A DNA stretch of 64,000 bases, taken from contig NZ_KZ819028.1 of the NCBI RefSeq assembly GCF_003115845.1, positions 228,360 through 292,359 on the forward strand, read 5' to 3'. Shown here one piece after another: positions 17,733-27,344 of the stretch. The notes beneath the pieces are model-generated. The model did not search any database and was not told where the DNA came from. It saw only the letters and a list, made by a program, of their open reading frames with translations. Each line of letters begins with the position of its first letter. Position 1 is the stretch's first letter. Source of the stretch: Brenneria roseae subsp. roseae (GTDB lineage: Bacteria; Pseudomonadota; Gammaproteobacteria; Enterobacterales; Enterobacteriaceae). Position numbers and translations under genes: made by a program.

Positions 17733-18959
17733 TTATTGCCAACGACTGAAAATCAGCGATGTATTGATACCGCCAAAAGCGAAGTTATTGGACTGTATGT
17801 AATTAGTATCAATATGGCGCAACTCACCCATGATGTAATCCAATTCACCGCAATCTTCCGCCGGTTGCTGTAGATTAAGCGTTGGCGCAAACCAGCCTTC
17901 ACGCATCATCTCAATACTCATCCAGGCCTCCAGCGCACCGCAAGCGCCCAGCGTATGGCCAAAGTAGCTTTTCAACGAAGAGATGGGCGTCGATTTACCG
18001 AAAACGGCGGCCGTTGCCTGACTTTCAGCGATATCGCCACGATCGGTTGCTGTTCCATGAGCATTAATATAACCAATGTCGCTGGCTTGCAATCCCGCGC
18101 TGCGCAGTGAACCTTCTATACAAATCTGCATTGTTTCCCGCTGTGGCTGAGTAATATGTGCCGCATCACAGTTAGTATAAAAACCAACCAACTCGGCATA
18201 GATGGTCGCGCCACGCGCCAGAGCATGTTCCAGTTCTTCTAGCACCAACGTTCCTGCTCCTTCACCAATCACCAGTCCATCGCGGTTAGCATCAAAAGGC
18301 GACGGCGTGGTTTCCGGGGCATCATTACGTTGGCTGGTGGCAAACAGCGTATCAAACACCGCCGCTTCCGATGGGCACAACTCTTCCGCTCCACCTGCCA
18401 CCATTACGGTCTGGTAGCCGTGGCGAATCGCTTCCCAGGCATAGCCAATCGCCTGACTACCAGAGGTACAGGCGCTGGATGTGGGAATAACACGGCCGCG
18501 CAGTCCGAAAAACAATCCCGCATTCACTGCCGTAGTGTGCGACATCATCTGAACATAAGTTGTGCCGGTAATGTTATTGGTATGCTTTTCAGTCAGCATA
18601 GTGGCGAACTCGCTGACAGGGCCGGTGCTGCCCGTTGAGGAGCCGTAGGCGATACCCGTTTCTCCATTGGTTAATACCGGATGCCCCAGCAATCCGGCCT
18701 GCTCCAGCGCAAGTTCGGTCGCGCGCGTCGCCATTAGCGACACTCGCCCCATAGATCGAATACGTTTCCGGGTGTAATGTTCCGGCAGAGTAAAATCATC
18801 AATCGGCGAACCCAGTTGCGTATTTAGTCCGTCATACACCCGCCACTCAGGCATCTTACGTATAGCATTTCGCCTCTCACGAAGACGGTTAGACACGCTT
18901 TCCCAGGATTCACCAAACGCGGTCACGCCGCCCATTCCCGTTACGACCACACGACGCAT
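17733..18959 (-). CDS. apeR: APE cluster beta-ketoacyl-ACP synthase ApeR
   Basis: This 408-residue FabF-like condensing enzyme has the full catalytic triad: C164 in SSACTSGSQ, H301 in NAHGTATD and H335 in FGHTLGACG. It is the second complete ketosynthase of the cluster and is thought to act early in chain building or priming, while ApeO-ApeC extends the chain. The ATG overlaps the apeQ stop (TGATG). It is the last gene of the operon and is followed by a terminator. The name rests on position and domain order matching the E. coli/Xenorhabdus APE clusters. Confidence 0.9.
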   Translation of the reverse strand: MRRVVVTGMGGVTAFGESWESVSNRLRERRNAIRKMPEWRVYDGLNTQLGSPIDDFTLPEHYTRKRIRSMGRVSLMATRATELALEQAGLLGHPVLTNGETGIAYGSSTGSTGPVSEFATMLTEKHTNNITGTTYVQMMSHTTAVNAGLFFGLRGRVIPTSSACTSGSQAIGYAWEAIRHGYQTVMVAGGAEELCPSEAAVFDTLFATSQRNDAPETTPSPFDANRDGLVIGEGAGTLVLEELEHALARGATIYAELVGFYTNCDAAHITQPQRETMQICIEGSLRSAGLQASDIGYINAHGTATDRGDIAESQATAAVFGKSTPISSLKSYFGHTLGACGALEAWMSIEMMREGWFAPTLNLQQPAEDCGELDYIMGELRHIDTNYIQSNNFAFGGINTSLIFSRWQ

Positions 18960-19690
18960 CACAGCATCCCTCCATTAATAGAAATCACCTGACGCGTCAC
19001 GTATCCCGCGATATCCGACATGAGATAACTCGCCAATCCCGCAACTTCATCCGCCTGTCCCATGCGTTTCATCGGGATTATTTTCATCGCCTCTTCGACG
19101 GCCATCGGTTCCATTTGGATCATGCCAGTATCAATCAATCCGGGAGCAATACAGTTGACGGTAATTTTCCGCTTTGCCAGCTCGATAGCCAACGCCTTGG
19201 ATGCACCGATAATACCGGCTTTTGCCGCACTATAGTTGACCTGTCCACGATTCCCCATGATCCCGGAAACGGAAGACAAGGTGATGATACGTCCCCCTTT
19301 ACGCAGGCCAATCATCGGCATCACGCAAGGATGAATCACGTTATAGAAGCTATCGAGATTGGTGTGAATCACGCTATCCCAGGCATTATCGTCCAATGCA
19401 GGAAATGCCCCGTCACAGGTAATTCCGGCATTACTGACCACCCCATAATAGGCTCCGTACATCCCGATATCCTGTTCGATAACGGCGCGACATGCTTCAC
19501 GGTCGGCGATATCGAACCCGACAATTCGCCCTGTTCCGCGATTATCAACAATCTTATTTAAGGTTTCTTCTGCGCCTTTCTTGTCGCGGTGATAATGCAC
19601 CACGATCGTAAAACCATCTGCCGCCAGACGCAATGCAATGGCTCGACCAATACCTTTACTGGCACCGGTGACTAACACGGAACGCGTCAT
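18959..19690 (-). CDS. apeQ: APE cluster 3-oxoacyl-ACP reductase ApeQ
   Basis: This 243-residue short-chain dehydrogenase resembles FabG. The NADPH motif TGASKGIG is at residues 8-15, the NAG motif at about 87-89, and catalytic S140, Y153 and K157 (YSAAK) are present. It should reduce the 3-keto group after each condensation so that the dehydratases can form the conjugated double bonds. ATGA overlap with apeP. The FabG of primary fatty acid synthesis is normally elsewhere, next to acpP, so this is the cluster's own reductase. Confidence 0.92.
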   Translation of the reverse strand: MTRSVLVTGASKGIGRAIALRLAADGFTIVVHYHRDKKGAEETLNKIVDNRGTGRIVGFDIADREACRAVIEQDIGMYGAYYGVVSNAGITCDGAFPALDDNAWDSVIHTNLDSFYNVIHPCVMPMIGLRKGGRIITLSSVSGIMGNRGQVNYSAAKAGIIGASKALAIELAKRKITVNCIAPGLIDTGMIQMEPMAVEEAMKIIPMKRMGQADEVAGLASYLMSDIAGYVTRQVISINGGML

Positions 19691-20211
19691 TGCTGTTTTC
19701 CCTGTTCTAAAAGTTGCTGTAATTCACTGTCATCAGGCTGATAGGTATTCAGTCGGCCCGTGGCATACTTTTCACCATCAATCACGATTTCACCGTCAAA
19801 ACTACCAATCTTTTCATCACGCATCAGCAGTGTCACATAGATATCAAGCCGCGAACCTTCTGGAAAAACATCCTGCTTACAGCGGTAGCCGCGACCGCCC
19901 AGCAACATGCCAGGCCGTGGTTTTTTATCATGATTTTGATGATCACCTTGCCGTCGGCGATGCCAGCCAGACCATACCCCGATGGTTTGGGCAATGATTT
20001 CAATACCGAACCAGGCGGGCAAATGCCCTTTCTCATCCAGAAACGGGGCCAAAATACTGTCGCTTTTAACCATCACCCGACAATGGGCGTGTTCATCATC
20101 AACGTGGATCACTTCATCCACCAGCACCATCGGGTGTTCGTGGGGTAGATAACTCTCGGCTGGCTGATAGTCCGTCGCAGATAAACGGTCCGTCGTAAAA
20201 TAATCAGTCAT
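19687..20211 (-). CDS. apeP: APE cluster hotdog dehydratase subunit ApeP
   Basis: This 174-residue hotdog-fold protein is FabA/FabZ-like. It has the N-terminal LPHEHPMVLVDEV motif (H24, H26) and the central-helix acid E71 in WFGIEIIAQT, which corresponds to the catalytic acid of FabZ. Published APE work describes ApeI and ApeP as a dehydratase heterodimer, so the two may share active-site residues. It overlaps apeO by 8 bp and apeQ by 4 bp. Confidence 0.88.
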   Translation of the reverse strand: MTDYFTTDRLSATDYQPAESYLPHEHPMVLVDEVIHVDDEHAHCRVMVKSDSILAPFLDEKGHLPAWFGIEIIAQTIGVWSGWHRRRQGDHQNHDKKPRPGMLLGGRGYRCKQDVFPEGSRLDIYVTLLMRDEKIGSFDGEIVIDGEKYATGRLNTYQPDDSELQQLLEQGKQQ

Positions 20212-21361
20212 TAACCTTCCCCAAAATCAGACAGGCATTATTACCGCCGAAAGCAAAGGAGTTAGACAATATTACCGGACGAGACAGATGACCCGGTTCG
20301 TTGAGCAAACCACAGGAGGGTAACGACGCATCTCTGACACTGTGTAAAAAATCCTGCGGCGGTAAAGGCATATCACGCGTCAGCAACAGCCAGCAGATAA
20401 CCGCTTCACAAATCCCCGCCGCGCCAAGCGTATGACCGGTAAGATATTTGGTCGAGCTACAAGGAACCCGCTCACCAAAAATAGCGTGAATCACTTTTGC
20501 TTCAATCTGATCGTTCAGGCGCGTAGCCGTGCCGTGCAAGTTAATATAGCCAATATCTTCAGGCTGGAGCCCTGCATGTTTTAATGCCATGCTAATCGCG
20601 CGGACAGCGCCTTCCCCTTCAGGATGAGGCGCCGACATATGATACGCATCGGAGGATTCGCCGATACCTAATACCGCTACACCATCAGACTGAGCGCTTA
20701 TCAACATAAGCGCCGCCCCTTCGCCAATTGTGATGCCATTGCGCTGTTCGCTGAATGGCAGACAACGCGTCGGCGAGAGAGACTCCAGACTGTCGAAGCC
20801 ATTGAGCGGCATTCGGCTTAGCGTATCCGCGCCGCCAACGATTGCCGCATCCACCAACCCGGCATCAATCAATCTTTTTCCGCTAATCAGCGCTCTGGCG
20901 CTGGAGGAACAGGCGGTAGAAATCGTATAGGCTGGCCCATTCAATCCCAGGTAGGTAGCAAGAAAACGAGAAGGATCGCCAAGTTCCTGCTGCGCATAAG
21001 AATAGGTGGACAACGCATAACTGACATAGCGATCGGCTTCGTCCAAACCGGAGGTACTGGTTCCGAGGATGACCGCAACCCGTTCAGCACCAAACGTGGC
21101 GATAGCTGCATCCACCTGAGGTTGAATCTGTTGCAACGCGGCCAGAAGCAACCGGTTATTACGGCTATTATGCTCCGTCAGTTCAACGGGTATGTCGGGC
21201 AGCACGGCATCGACATTACCTGTCCAACACGGCTTATCATGCAGCAGCCATCCATTGTCAGGACGCATACCTGGCGATGTGCAGCAGGCAAGATTACCTG
21301 CCATCTCGTCCAGATTATTACCTAATGCGTTAAGCGCCCCAACGGCGTTAATGTAAATCAT
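20204..21361 (-). CDS. apeO: APE cluster ketosynthase ApeO
   Basis: This 385-residue beta-ketoacyl-ACP synthase has an intact active site: C151 in STACSSSAR, H276 in NLHGTATR and H310 in LTGHTLGAAG. In studied APE systems it pairs with the chain-length-factor-like ApeC as the extending ketosynthase. The start MIYINAVGALNALG matches the family; it is preceded by GGATGA, and a longer frame into apeN is not supported. One base separates it from the apeN stop. Confidence 0.9.
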   Translation of the reverse strand: MIYINAVGALNALGNNLDEMAGNLACCTSPGMRPDNGWLLHDKPCWTGNVDAVLPDIPVELTEHNSRNNRLLLAALQQIQPQVDAAIATFGAERVAVILGTSTSGLDEADRYVSYALSTYSYAQQELGDPSRFLATYLGLNGPAYTISTACSSSARALISGKRLIDAGLVDAAIVGGADTLSRMPLNGFDSLESLSPTRCLPFSEQRNGITIGEGAALMLISAQSDGVAVLGIGESSDAYHMSAPHPEGEGAVRAISMALKHAGLQPEDIGYINLHGTATRLNDQIEAKVIHAIFGERVPCSSTKYLTGHTLGAAGICEAVICWLLLTRDMPLPPQDFLHSVRDASLPSCGLLNEPGHLSRPVILSNSFAFGGNNACLILGKVND

Positions 21362-21362
21362 G

Positions 21363-21938
21363 CTAGTCATCCAGATGTTGAATAACGATGTGGTAACCAA
21401 ATGAAAATTGCTGAACACTAATAGGAACCCGCTGATGATTACGGGTCATATAACGGATTTCAGTAATCAGACTACCGCTGTTATCGCGCAGTTGTCTTTT
21501 GTCATCGTTATCCCGCAACGTCCAACCTGCGGGTAGTCGTTCCTGCCACACGGCAATGGGCCAGTGACTTAGCATGATATCCGCCAGCACCTGACTGGCC
21601 GGCGGCAACTGCGGTAAGACAATCGACTGCTCGGTATGAATACCCTCGGCGTCATAAGTGACAAGAAACAGCCGGATACCAATCGAAGACAACCCGACAA
21701 GCGAAAGCTGCTTATCATCAGCGCTCAACATCACCAGCAGCGACTGCTGCTTTCCTTTAAATGTGCCCGTCAACAATTGCTGCTCACTGACAGACGGCGA
21801 AATACCCGGTGCCGGCAGCGTAACTTTCACTCCTGGCTTAAGCCATGCCTGCGGAAGATTGTTATCCTGGTTTTTGCTGGCACAACTGCTCAATAACAGC
21901 ACGCAGACAAACAAAATGCCGTGTCGCAAGTATTTCAT
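21363..21938 (-). CDS. apeN: APE cluster outer-membrane lipoprotein ApeN (DUF3261-like)
   Basis: This 191-residue protein has a lipoprotein signal peptide with the lipobox LLSSC (cysteine at about residue 19) followed by ASKNQ. No Asp follows the cysteine, so sorting to the outer membrane is expected. The rest is mostly beta-rich and resembles the DUF3261 proteins found in APE clusters. It probably helps place the polyene lipid in the outer membrane together with ApeL and ApeM. ATGA overlap with apeM. Confidence 0.82.
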   Translation of the reverse strand: MKYLRHGILFVCVLLLSSCASKNQDNNLPQAWLKPGVKVTLPAPGISPSVSEQQLLTGTFKGKQQSLLVMLSADDKQLSLVGLSSIGIRLFLVTYDAEGIHTEQSIVLPQLPPASQVLADIMLSHWPIAVWQERLPAGWTLRDNDDKRQLRDNSGSLITEIRYMTRNHQRVPISVQQFSFGYHIVIQHLDD

Positions 21939-24256
21939 TTTCTTTTCCCTTTTGAATCAGGCAACGCCAGCGGTGCCAGCAAAAAGGCGATAAAAATACC
22001 GCTGCACAGCACAATACCAAAGCTACTGATCGCCTGCGTACTGCTAAAAACCAACATGCCGAGCGTCAACAGCGCCACACACATGGCCAACGTAACGGCC
22101 AGCAACGAGGTCATCGGCGTTCCACGCGGATTACTGAAAAATAGCGTGTAGTTAATGCCGATACCCAATACCAAGACCAAGGCTAACAGTGAGAATAAAT
22201 TCAGTGAATGACCACTCAGCGCCAGTATCGACAGTCCTCCCCCCAGGGATAACACGGAAGGCACCACGCTCAGCAGCCCGCGGCGGAACCCCATGCGTAT
22301 GACGTAACTAAGTGCAATCACCACCAGCGCCGCTGCCAACAACCAACCCAGCATGACGCGATAAAAACCGAACAGTTCGTCGAATGTGTTTTTTCGATCA
22401 ACCCATTCAACGCCGGGTAATGTTTTTGCCAACCGCGCCAGCTCAGCGCTATTCCTGACACCGCTTACCGGTATCAAAACACCGCTCTGTCCTGCCGGGA
22501 GCGTCAGCCACAGAAGTCTCCATCCTTCGCTTATCGGGCTATTCAGCCAGATTTCAGGCGTCACTGACATCGCTTGAGTATTTGGCAACGCAACCTCCGC
22601 ACCCGCCTCATTAAGACGACCAATCACCGTGGGCGCTGCCGAAGAAATAAGCTGTACATCGCGCTGCTGCTGCGCCAACGACGAGAGCGGTAACAGACGA
22701 TAGGTGGTTAACCATGCCCGTTGCTGCGCATCATGCAATTTGGGAGCAAGCTTCTCCAATCGCTGTAACGTTTCCTCAGCACTATCGCCATAGACAACAA
22801 ACCAGGTTTGATCGGCACTCTGCCCCGTCAACGACGTGATCTGGCGCTCCTGTTGCAGGAGAGCCTGCGGCAGCGCCTGCAACTGTGAAATATCATCATT
22901 CACTTCCAGCCGCAGCAATCCTGCAACGGAAAGCGCCAATAATACCAGTGGAATCCCAAGACGGACGCTGCGCTGACGTCGCCATGCAGCCAACCAGCAC
23001 CCCATCAACACTATGGCGGGAACGGGCCTCACCGGTAATCCCTTAACCAGAAAAGGATACCAGCACACCACCGTCAGGCACGAGGCCGTTAGCCCTGTCG
23101 CGGCAAATACCGACAATTGCTGTAGACCGGGGAATGGCGCCAGCGCCATCATCAGATAGGCTACGACTGCCGTCCCCAGCGCAAGAAGAAGCGCAGGCAG
23201 CACTTTTTTAAGGCTTTCCAATGCGGAGACAGAACCACCATGCACCATACGCTCGGTCAGGTAGTAAAGCGTGTAATCCGCCGAAATACCCACAATACTG
23301 ATACTCATGACCAGCGTCATCAGATGCAGTTCACCAAATACCAGTAGCGTAAAGATCGTCCCCGCCAATGCACCTATCCCTACAGACAGCGTACACAGCA
23401 ACAGCGGTCGAAAAGAACGGAACACTGAAAAAATAAGCAGCAGCACACCCGCTACGGTTGCTACGCCGAGGGTGGATATATCCTGCTTTGCCTGCTGGCT
23501 GGCATAATTACTGAACAGCACTGTTCCGCGCGTCAACACCTCGGCATTGGGAAATTGCGCGTTGAGCGACACCTTTAACGCATCGAGTTTATCGATAAGC
23601 TGCTGATTGCGAGCCATGTCGAATGAGCTCCCATTCAGCTCGCCGTGCAGGAAATACCAGGTTCGACCCTGCGTATCTTTCGCCGTCAGCCAGCCTTGTG
23701 ATAGTCCCAGTTGACTGGCATTTTGCTGCAACGCCAACTGGGAACCGCGCACCAACATCAATGGGTCATGATTCAATTCCTTGCCGCTTACCCCGGCAAA
23801 AGCGGAGTAAAGCTGCGCCAGTACCCAGTCGGCCTGCGCGTTACCGCCGTTTTCCATACGCGCGCGCGTGGCGGGATCGATCAGTCCATTGCGGTGTTCA
23901 AAAACAAATTTTCCCCACCGCTGTTGCTGCTCAGCATCAATGGGGCCTTTGACATCATACAAATCAGGAAGCGCTTGTAATTGTTTCAACCACCAATCAG
24001 CCACGGCCGGGTTCTCCTGCTTGCCCGACGTGACCAACCACACCATCTGCCGATCGAGACGCTGCATGAAACCTTGCTGTAATTCAGGAGGTATAGCCCC
24101 CATCGACTGCCTGGGCAGCAGAGCCAACACGCTGCTGTTAATCTGCGCCTTCGGCAGCAGCAATACCAACGTCACCATCATCGCGATACAACAACCCATC
24201 CAGATAAAGGCTGCACGACGCACGTAGTTAGAAAACGAAACGCTGCTGCTCATCAT
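21935..24256 (-). CDS. apeM: APE cluster MMPL/RND-type exporter ApeM
   Basis: This 773-residue inner-membrane protein has the MMPL/RND layout: one N-terminal span, a large periplasmic domain (about 45-240), five spans with an ISIVGISADYTLYYLTERM motif near residue 290, a further span, a second periplasmic domain and a final block of five spans. The two-fold repeat and GD/SADYT-type proton-relay region support a proton-driven lipid exporter. It should pass the finished aryl polyene lipid to the periplasmic carrier ApeL. Its start lies 29 bp inside apeL. Confidence 0.9.
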   Translation of the reverse strand: MMSSSVSFSNYVRRAAFIWMGCCIAMMVTLVLLLPKAQINSSVLALLPRQSMGAIPPELQQGFMQRLDRQMVWLVTSGKQENPAVADWWLKQLQALPDLYDVKGPIDAEQQQRWGKFVFEHRNGLIDPATRARMENGGNAQADWVLAQLYSAFAGVSGKELNHDPLMLVRGSQLALQQNASQLGLSQGWLTAKDTQGRTWYFLHGELNGSSFDMARNQQLIDKLDALKVSLNAQFPNAEVLTRGTVLFSNYASQQAKQDISTLGVATVAGVLLLIFSVFRSFRPLLLCTLSVGIGALAGTIFTLLVFGELHLMTLVMSISIVGISADYTLYYLTERMVHGGSVSALESLKKVLPALLLALGTAVVAYLMMALAPFPGLQQLSVFAATGLTASCLTVVCWYPFLVKGLPVRPVPAIVLMGCWLAAWRRQRSVRLGIPLVLLALSVAGLLRLEVNDDISQLQALPQALLQQERQITSLTGQSADQTWFVVYGDSAEETLQRLEKLAPKLHDAQQRAWLTTYRLLPLSSLAQQQRDVQLISSAAPTVIGRLNEAGAEVALPNTQAMSVTPEIWLNSPISEGWRLLWLTLPAGQSGVLIPVSGVRNSAELARLAKTLPGVEWVDRKNTFDELFGFYRVMLGWLLAAALVVIALSYVIRMGFRRGLLSVVPSVLSLGGGLSILALSGHSLNLFSLLALVLVLGIGINYTLFFSNPRGTPMTSLLAVTLAMCVALLTLGMLVFSSTQAISSFGIVLCSGIFIAFLLAPLALPDSKGKRK

Positions 24257-24833
24257 CACTTAATATCCTGGGGGTGAGCTGTTGATTACTAAGGGTAATT
24301 CTGGTCATATCTCCCTGACGATCGTCGAGGTCGATACCGTCAAGAAACTCACCGCCATTCAGCGTGATGGTGTTGAACAGCTTATCCAACGGTGATGTCT
24401 TCGGCGTTAGCACCAACCGCCACTGCTGATTTCCCCGCTCGGTAAAATCGATCGCAAAGTTCTGCTCCAAAACGCGGCGATCCGCTTGAAACAAGGCCCG
24501 CAACAAATGATTGAATTGAAACATCTGCGGATTGTTTTCCGCGGTGACAATCTGGGGCGATTGCCCGTTCATTACCTGAACCATTCTCTTATCGTCCAGA
24601 ACCATTGTCAGGGGAAATGGCGTCGCCTGATGCCACCATAATCCTTTATCCTGCGCGATCAGCAACTGTCCACTGGATCTGAGCGGTTTCGCCATTCCTT
24701 TGATTTCACGCAACTGGGTAAACTCAGCCCGCACAACCGGCTGGCTGCTGAATCTCTGTTGCAGTTCGTCCAGCGTGACGGCCTGCACCACTCCACTCAA
24801 CAACATCAAAACCGTAGCAATCATCCTTATCAT
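24228..24833 (-). CDS. apeL: APE cluster LolA-like periplasmic carrier ApeL
   Basis: This 201-residue protein has a signal peptide ending near GVVQA (about residue 18) and the LolA-type start TLDELQQRFSSQPVVRAEFTQ. The half-barrel beta fold of LolA-like proteins binds acyl chains. It probably ferries the polyene lipid across the periplasm between the exporter ApeM and the outer membrane. It overlaps apeK by 4 bp and apeM by 29 bp. Confidence 0.87.
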   Translation of the reverse strand: MIRMIATVLMLLSGVVQAVTLDELQQRFSSQPVVRAEFTQLREIKGMAKPLRSSGQLLIAQDKGLWWHQATPFPLTMVLDDKRMVQVMNGQSPQIVTAENNPQMFQFNHLLRALFQADRRVLEQNFAIDFTERGNQQWRLVLTPKTSPLDKLFNTITLNGGEFLDGIDLDDRQGDMTRITLSNQQLTPRILSDDEQQRFVF

Positions 24834-25252
24834 GGCGTCACTCCAAGGCGCTCAAACAAAATGGCGGGAGAAACAAAACTCAGCTCGCGGCTTCCTTCCT
24901 GTACCGCTACCTGAATCGTATAACCGGTCGTCGTGCGTTGGTTGCTCTCAGCATCGAAAATCTGATAAGCGATGCGCAAACGATTTTCAATTTCTTCGAT
25001 CGTAGCTCGGACACGGATACGCTGTTCGTAGCTCAGCGTTGCGCGATACTTCACTCGCGTATCCACCACGGGCCAAACATAGCCCGACGCTTTCATCTCA
25101 CGGTAGCCATAATTGAATTTGCTCAGCAGGGCCTCGCGAGCCACTTCAAAAAAGCGAAAATAGTTACCGTGCCATACCACGCCCATCGGATCGCAGTCAT
25201 GAAAAGAAACCGTTAGTTCTACCTCATGGCTTAAGCGGGGATCGTTTAACAC
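24830..25252 (-). CDS. apeK: APE cluster acyl-ACP/CoA thioesterase ApeK
   Basis: This 140-residue single hotdog protein is of the 4-hydroxybenzoyl-CoA thioesterase/YbgC type, with the active-site motif FHDCDPMGVVWHGNY (catalytic Asp at about residue 21). It may release the finished chain or edit misprimed carriers. It begins with GTG preceded by AAGGAG, two bases after the apeJ stop, and its stop overlaps the apeL ATG (ATGA). Confidence 0.88.
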   Translation of the reverse strand: MLNDPRLSHEVELTVSFHDCDPMGVVWHGNYFRFFEVAREALLSKFNYGYREMKASGYVWPVVDTRVKYRATLSYEQRIRVRATIEEIENRLRIAYQIFDAESNQRTTTGYTIQVAVQEGSRELSFVSPAILFERLGVTP

Positions 25253-25254
25253 TG

Positions 25255-26964
25255 TTACTCCTTTTTCCCAGAGGGCCGTTCTTCACCAGGCAGGCTCCAG
25301 AAATCAAAAAAATTAAACCAGTCGAGGGGGGATTTCAGTGCATAGTGGGCCAGCCGTTCGGCATAACGATCAACCTCCTGCTGCAATGCCTGCTGACGGG
25401 TCGCACGCGGTAAGGCAAGAGGATCGGCAAACGGCTCGCAATAAACGCGCAGCTTTTCGCGCTCGCGTATCACAAACATCAGCATTACCGGGCATCTCAG
25501 CGCCGCAGCCAGTACAAAAGGGCCCTGAGGGAAAGGCGCTGAGCGTCCCAGGAATAGGCTCCAGATCACCCGGCGCACTCCGCCACGCTGACGATTCACC
25601 GCGGTGCGGTCACCCACGATCGCAACCCACTCACCCACCTCCAGCTTTTGTTGCAACATCATGGCGGTGTCCGGACCGATGTCATTGACAGGAATGAGAT
25701 TCACTCCCGCCTGCGGCGCGATCTCTTCTAATATCTGCTTGAAACGCCGAGAATTCCCGGTGAACACCAACGCATTAATCACCATTCCGCTCACCTGCTG
25801 CGCCAGTGCCCGACAAACCTCGATGTCACCAAGATGCGATGCCAGAATCAGCTGCCCTTTTTGCTTCCCCTGCTCAATGACTTCTCTAGAGCCAGGCGCA
25901 AAGTCAATATCGCGCCCCCACTGCAAATCCCCGCGCCAGCTGGCGATTTTATCCAACATCGCCTGACCAAAGCGTAGAAAATGGTGATAACTGTTAAGCG
26001 GCTTAGGTAATACGATATCGTGCCGTCGCGCGTAATCCCCAATTTGCCGCAGCCATTCCTGCGACGCCCGACGTGACGCACTGCCAGTCAGCCAGTAGAA
26101 CGCGATCACCGGCCAGAGAAATAGCGTAACCCCTCCACGTCCCAGAAATTGATATACGGCCAGCATAAACCGCATACCCAGCAAGCCCTTGCGCTCCTTT
26201 ATACCAGCCCAGTGCCGCTGACGGCGCCGCATCAGCAGTGAAGGGATACGCGGCAACATGCCGAAAAACAATCGCGTATGCATCCAGGAAATACGCAGGT
26301 TATCGTGCAGAGCATCAAAATGTGATAGACCGTTCTCAGGGTAGATCACCGCCGTATCGACAAAGCGGCTGGGCGTCCCCGCCCAGTAGAGCCGAACCAT
26401 GATTTCCGTATCAAAATCCATGCGACGGCCTATAGGTTGTCTGGCGGTCAGAGAAAGCGTGGCATCGATAGGGTAGATTCGAAATCCGCACATACTGTCC
26501 TTCAACGAGAAGGACAGCGTTTCAATCCAGACCCAAACATGCGTGATATAGCGCCCGTAAAGGCGCGATTTGGGCACAGACGCATCGTAGCGAGGCCGAC
26601 CGGAGATCAGGCTGTCTGGGTAATGCTTTGCTTCGTCCAACAAACGCGGCACATCTTCAATCTGGTGCTGCCCATCGGCATCCACCTGTAAGGCGTGAGT
26701 AAATCCAGCTTGTGCCGCCGCTTCAACGCCACGGATCACCGCTGCGCCTTTTCCACTGTTATGAGTCAGGCGAATCAACGTCACACAGTTGTTTTCCACC
26801 GCCAGCTGATTCAGTATCCGCTGTGTTACCGTATCGCTTCCATCATCAACGATGAATATCGGTAGAGAAAACGCCGCCAAACGCGCCAGCACTGAAGACA
26901 TCATGTCGCCATGGTTATAGCAAGGGATCACGACGCAAGGGGAAAAAGCACCGTTTACTGACAT
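25255..26964 (-). CDS. apeJ: APE cluster glycosyltransferase-acyltransferase fusion ApeJ
   Basis: This 569-residue two-domain protein has an N-terminal family 2 glycosyltransferase domain (about 8-240; PCYNHGD, VDDGSDT, metal-binding VDADGQ at 94-99). A hydrophobic segment near 280 links it to a C-terminal LpxL/HtrB-type acyltransferase domain (about 300-560) with H377-x4-E382 in ASHLGDIEV. The fusion is characteristic of APE clusters. It should build the lipid anchor to which the polyene is joined, at the cytoplasmic face of the inner membrane. It overlaps apeI by 10 bp. Confidence 0.9.
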   Translation of the reverse strand: MSVNGAFSPCVVIPCYNHGDMMSSVLARLAAFSLPIFIVDDGSDTVTQRILNQLAVENNCVTLIRLTHNSGKGAAVIRGVEAAAQAGFTHALQVDADGQHQIEDVPRLLDEAKHYPDSLISGRPRYDASVPKSRLYGRYITHVWVWIETLSFSLKDSMCGFRIYPIDATLSLTARQPIGRRMDFDTEIMVRLYWAGTPSRFVDTAVIYPENGLSHFDALHDNLRISWMHTRLFFGMLPRIPSLLMRRRQRHWAGIKERKGLLGMRFMLAVYQFLGRGGVTLFLWPVIAFYWLTGSASRRASQEWLRQIGDYARRHDIVLPKPLNSYHHFLRFGQAMLDKIASWRGDLQWGRDIDFAPGSREVIEQGKQKGQLILASHLGDIEVCRALAQQVSGMVINALVFTGNSRRFKQILEEIAPQAGVNLIPVNDIGPDTAMMLQQKLEVGEWVAIVGDRTAVNRQRGGVRRVIWSLFLGRSAPFPQGPFVLAAALRCPVMLMFVIREREKLRVYCEPFADPLALPRATRQQALQQEVDRYAERLAHYALKSPLDWFNFFDFWSLPGEERPSGKKE

Positions 26965-27344
26965 AGTCGATGTTCCGTAGCTGGCGTGAGTTTTATTTTT
27001 CCGCTACTGGCGGTTCGCTCAGCGTCCTCGACCAGAATATGGTAGCTAAAGGTCAACCATTGTTTGCTGGCATTCCACGTTAGCATCAGACGCAGCGTAT
27101 TTTCGGGCAAAATCGGCTGCTGGAATTTGATACTTTCAACAGACGAAAACCGCCAGCCCGTCGCCAATAGCATAACAGCGTAATGCATCACCCAATCCAA
27201 CTGCGCGATCCCCGGCAATAAAGGCTGATCAGAGAAATGGCCCTTGAACCAGAACAGATCGGGAGCCACCCGCAGTGTTAGCTCTACCTGAGATTCTTCA
27301 CCTGTGTTTTTTACACCGCTCCGGGCAAGCTCAACGGGTAGCAT
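26955..27344 (-). CDS. apeI: APE cluster hotdog dehydratase ApeI
   Basis: This 129-residue FabZ-like hotdog protein has the motif FKGHFSDQPLLPG (catalytic His36). It should dehydrate 3-hydroxyacyl-ACP intermediates, probably as a partner of ApeP. The ATG at 27344 has AGGAA upstream and lies 14 bp inside the end of apeH; the longer open frame that starts at 27461 runs inside apeH and is not supported. Confidence 0.88.
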   Translation of the reverse strand: MLPVELARSGVKNTGEESQVELTLRVAPDLFWFKGHFSDQPLLPGIAQLDWVMHYAVMLLATGWRFSSVESIKFQQPILPENTLRLMLTWNASKQWLTFSYHILVEDAERTASSGKIKLTPATEHRLCQ

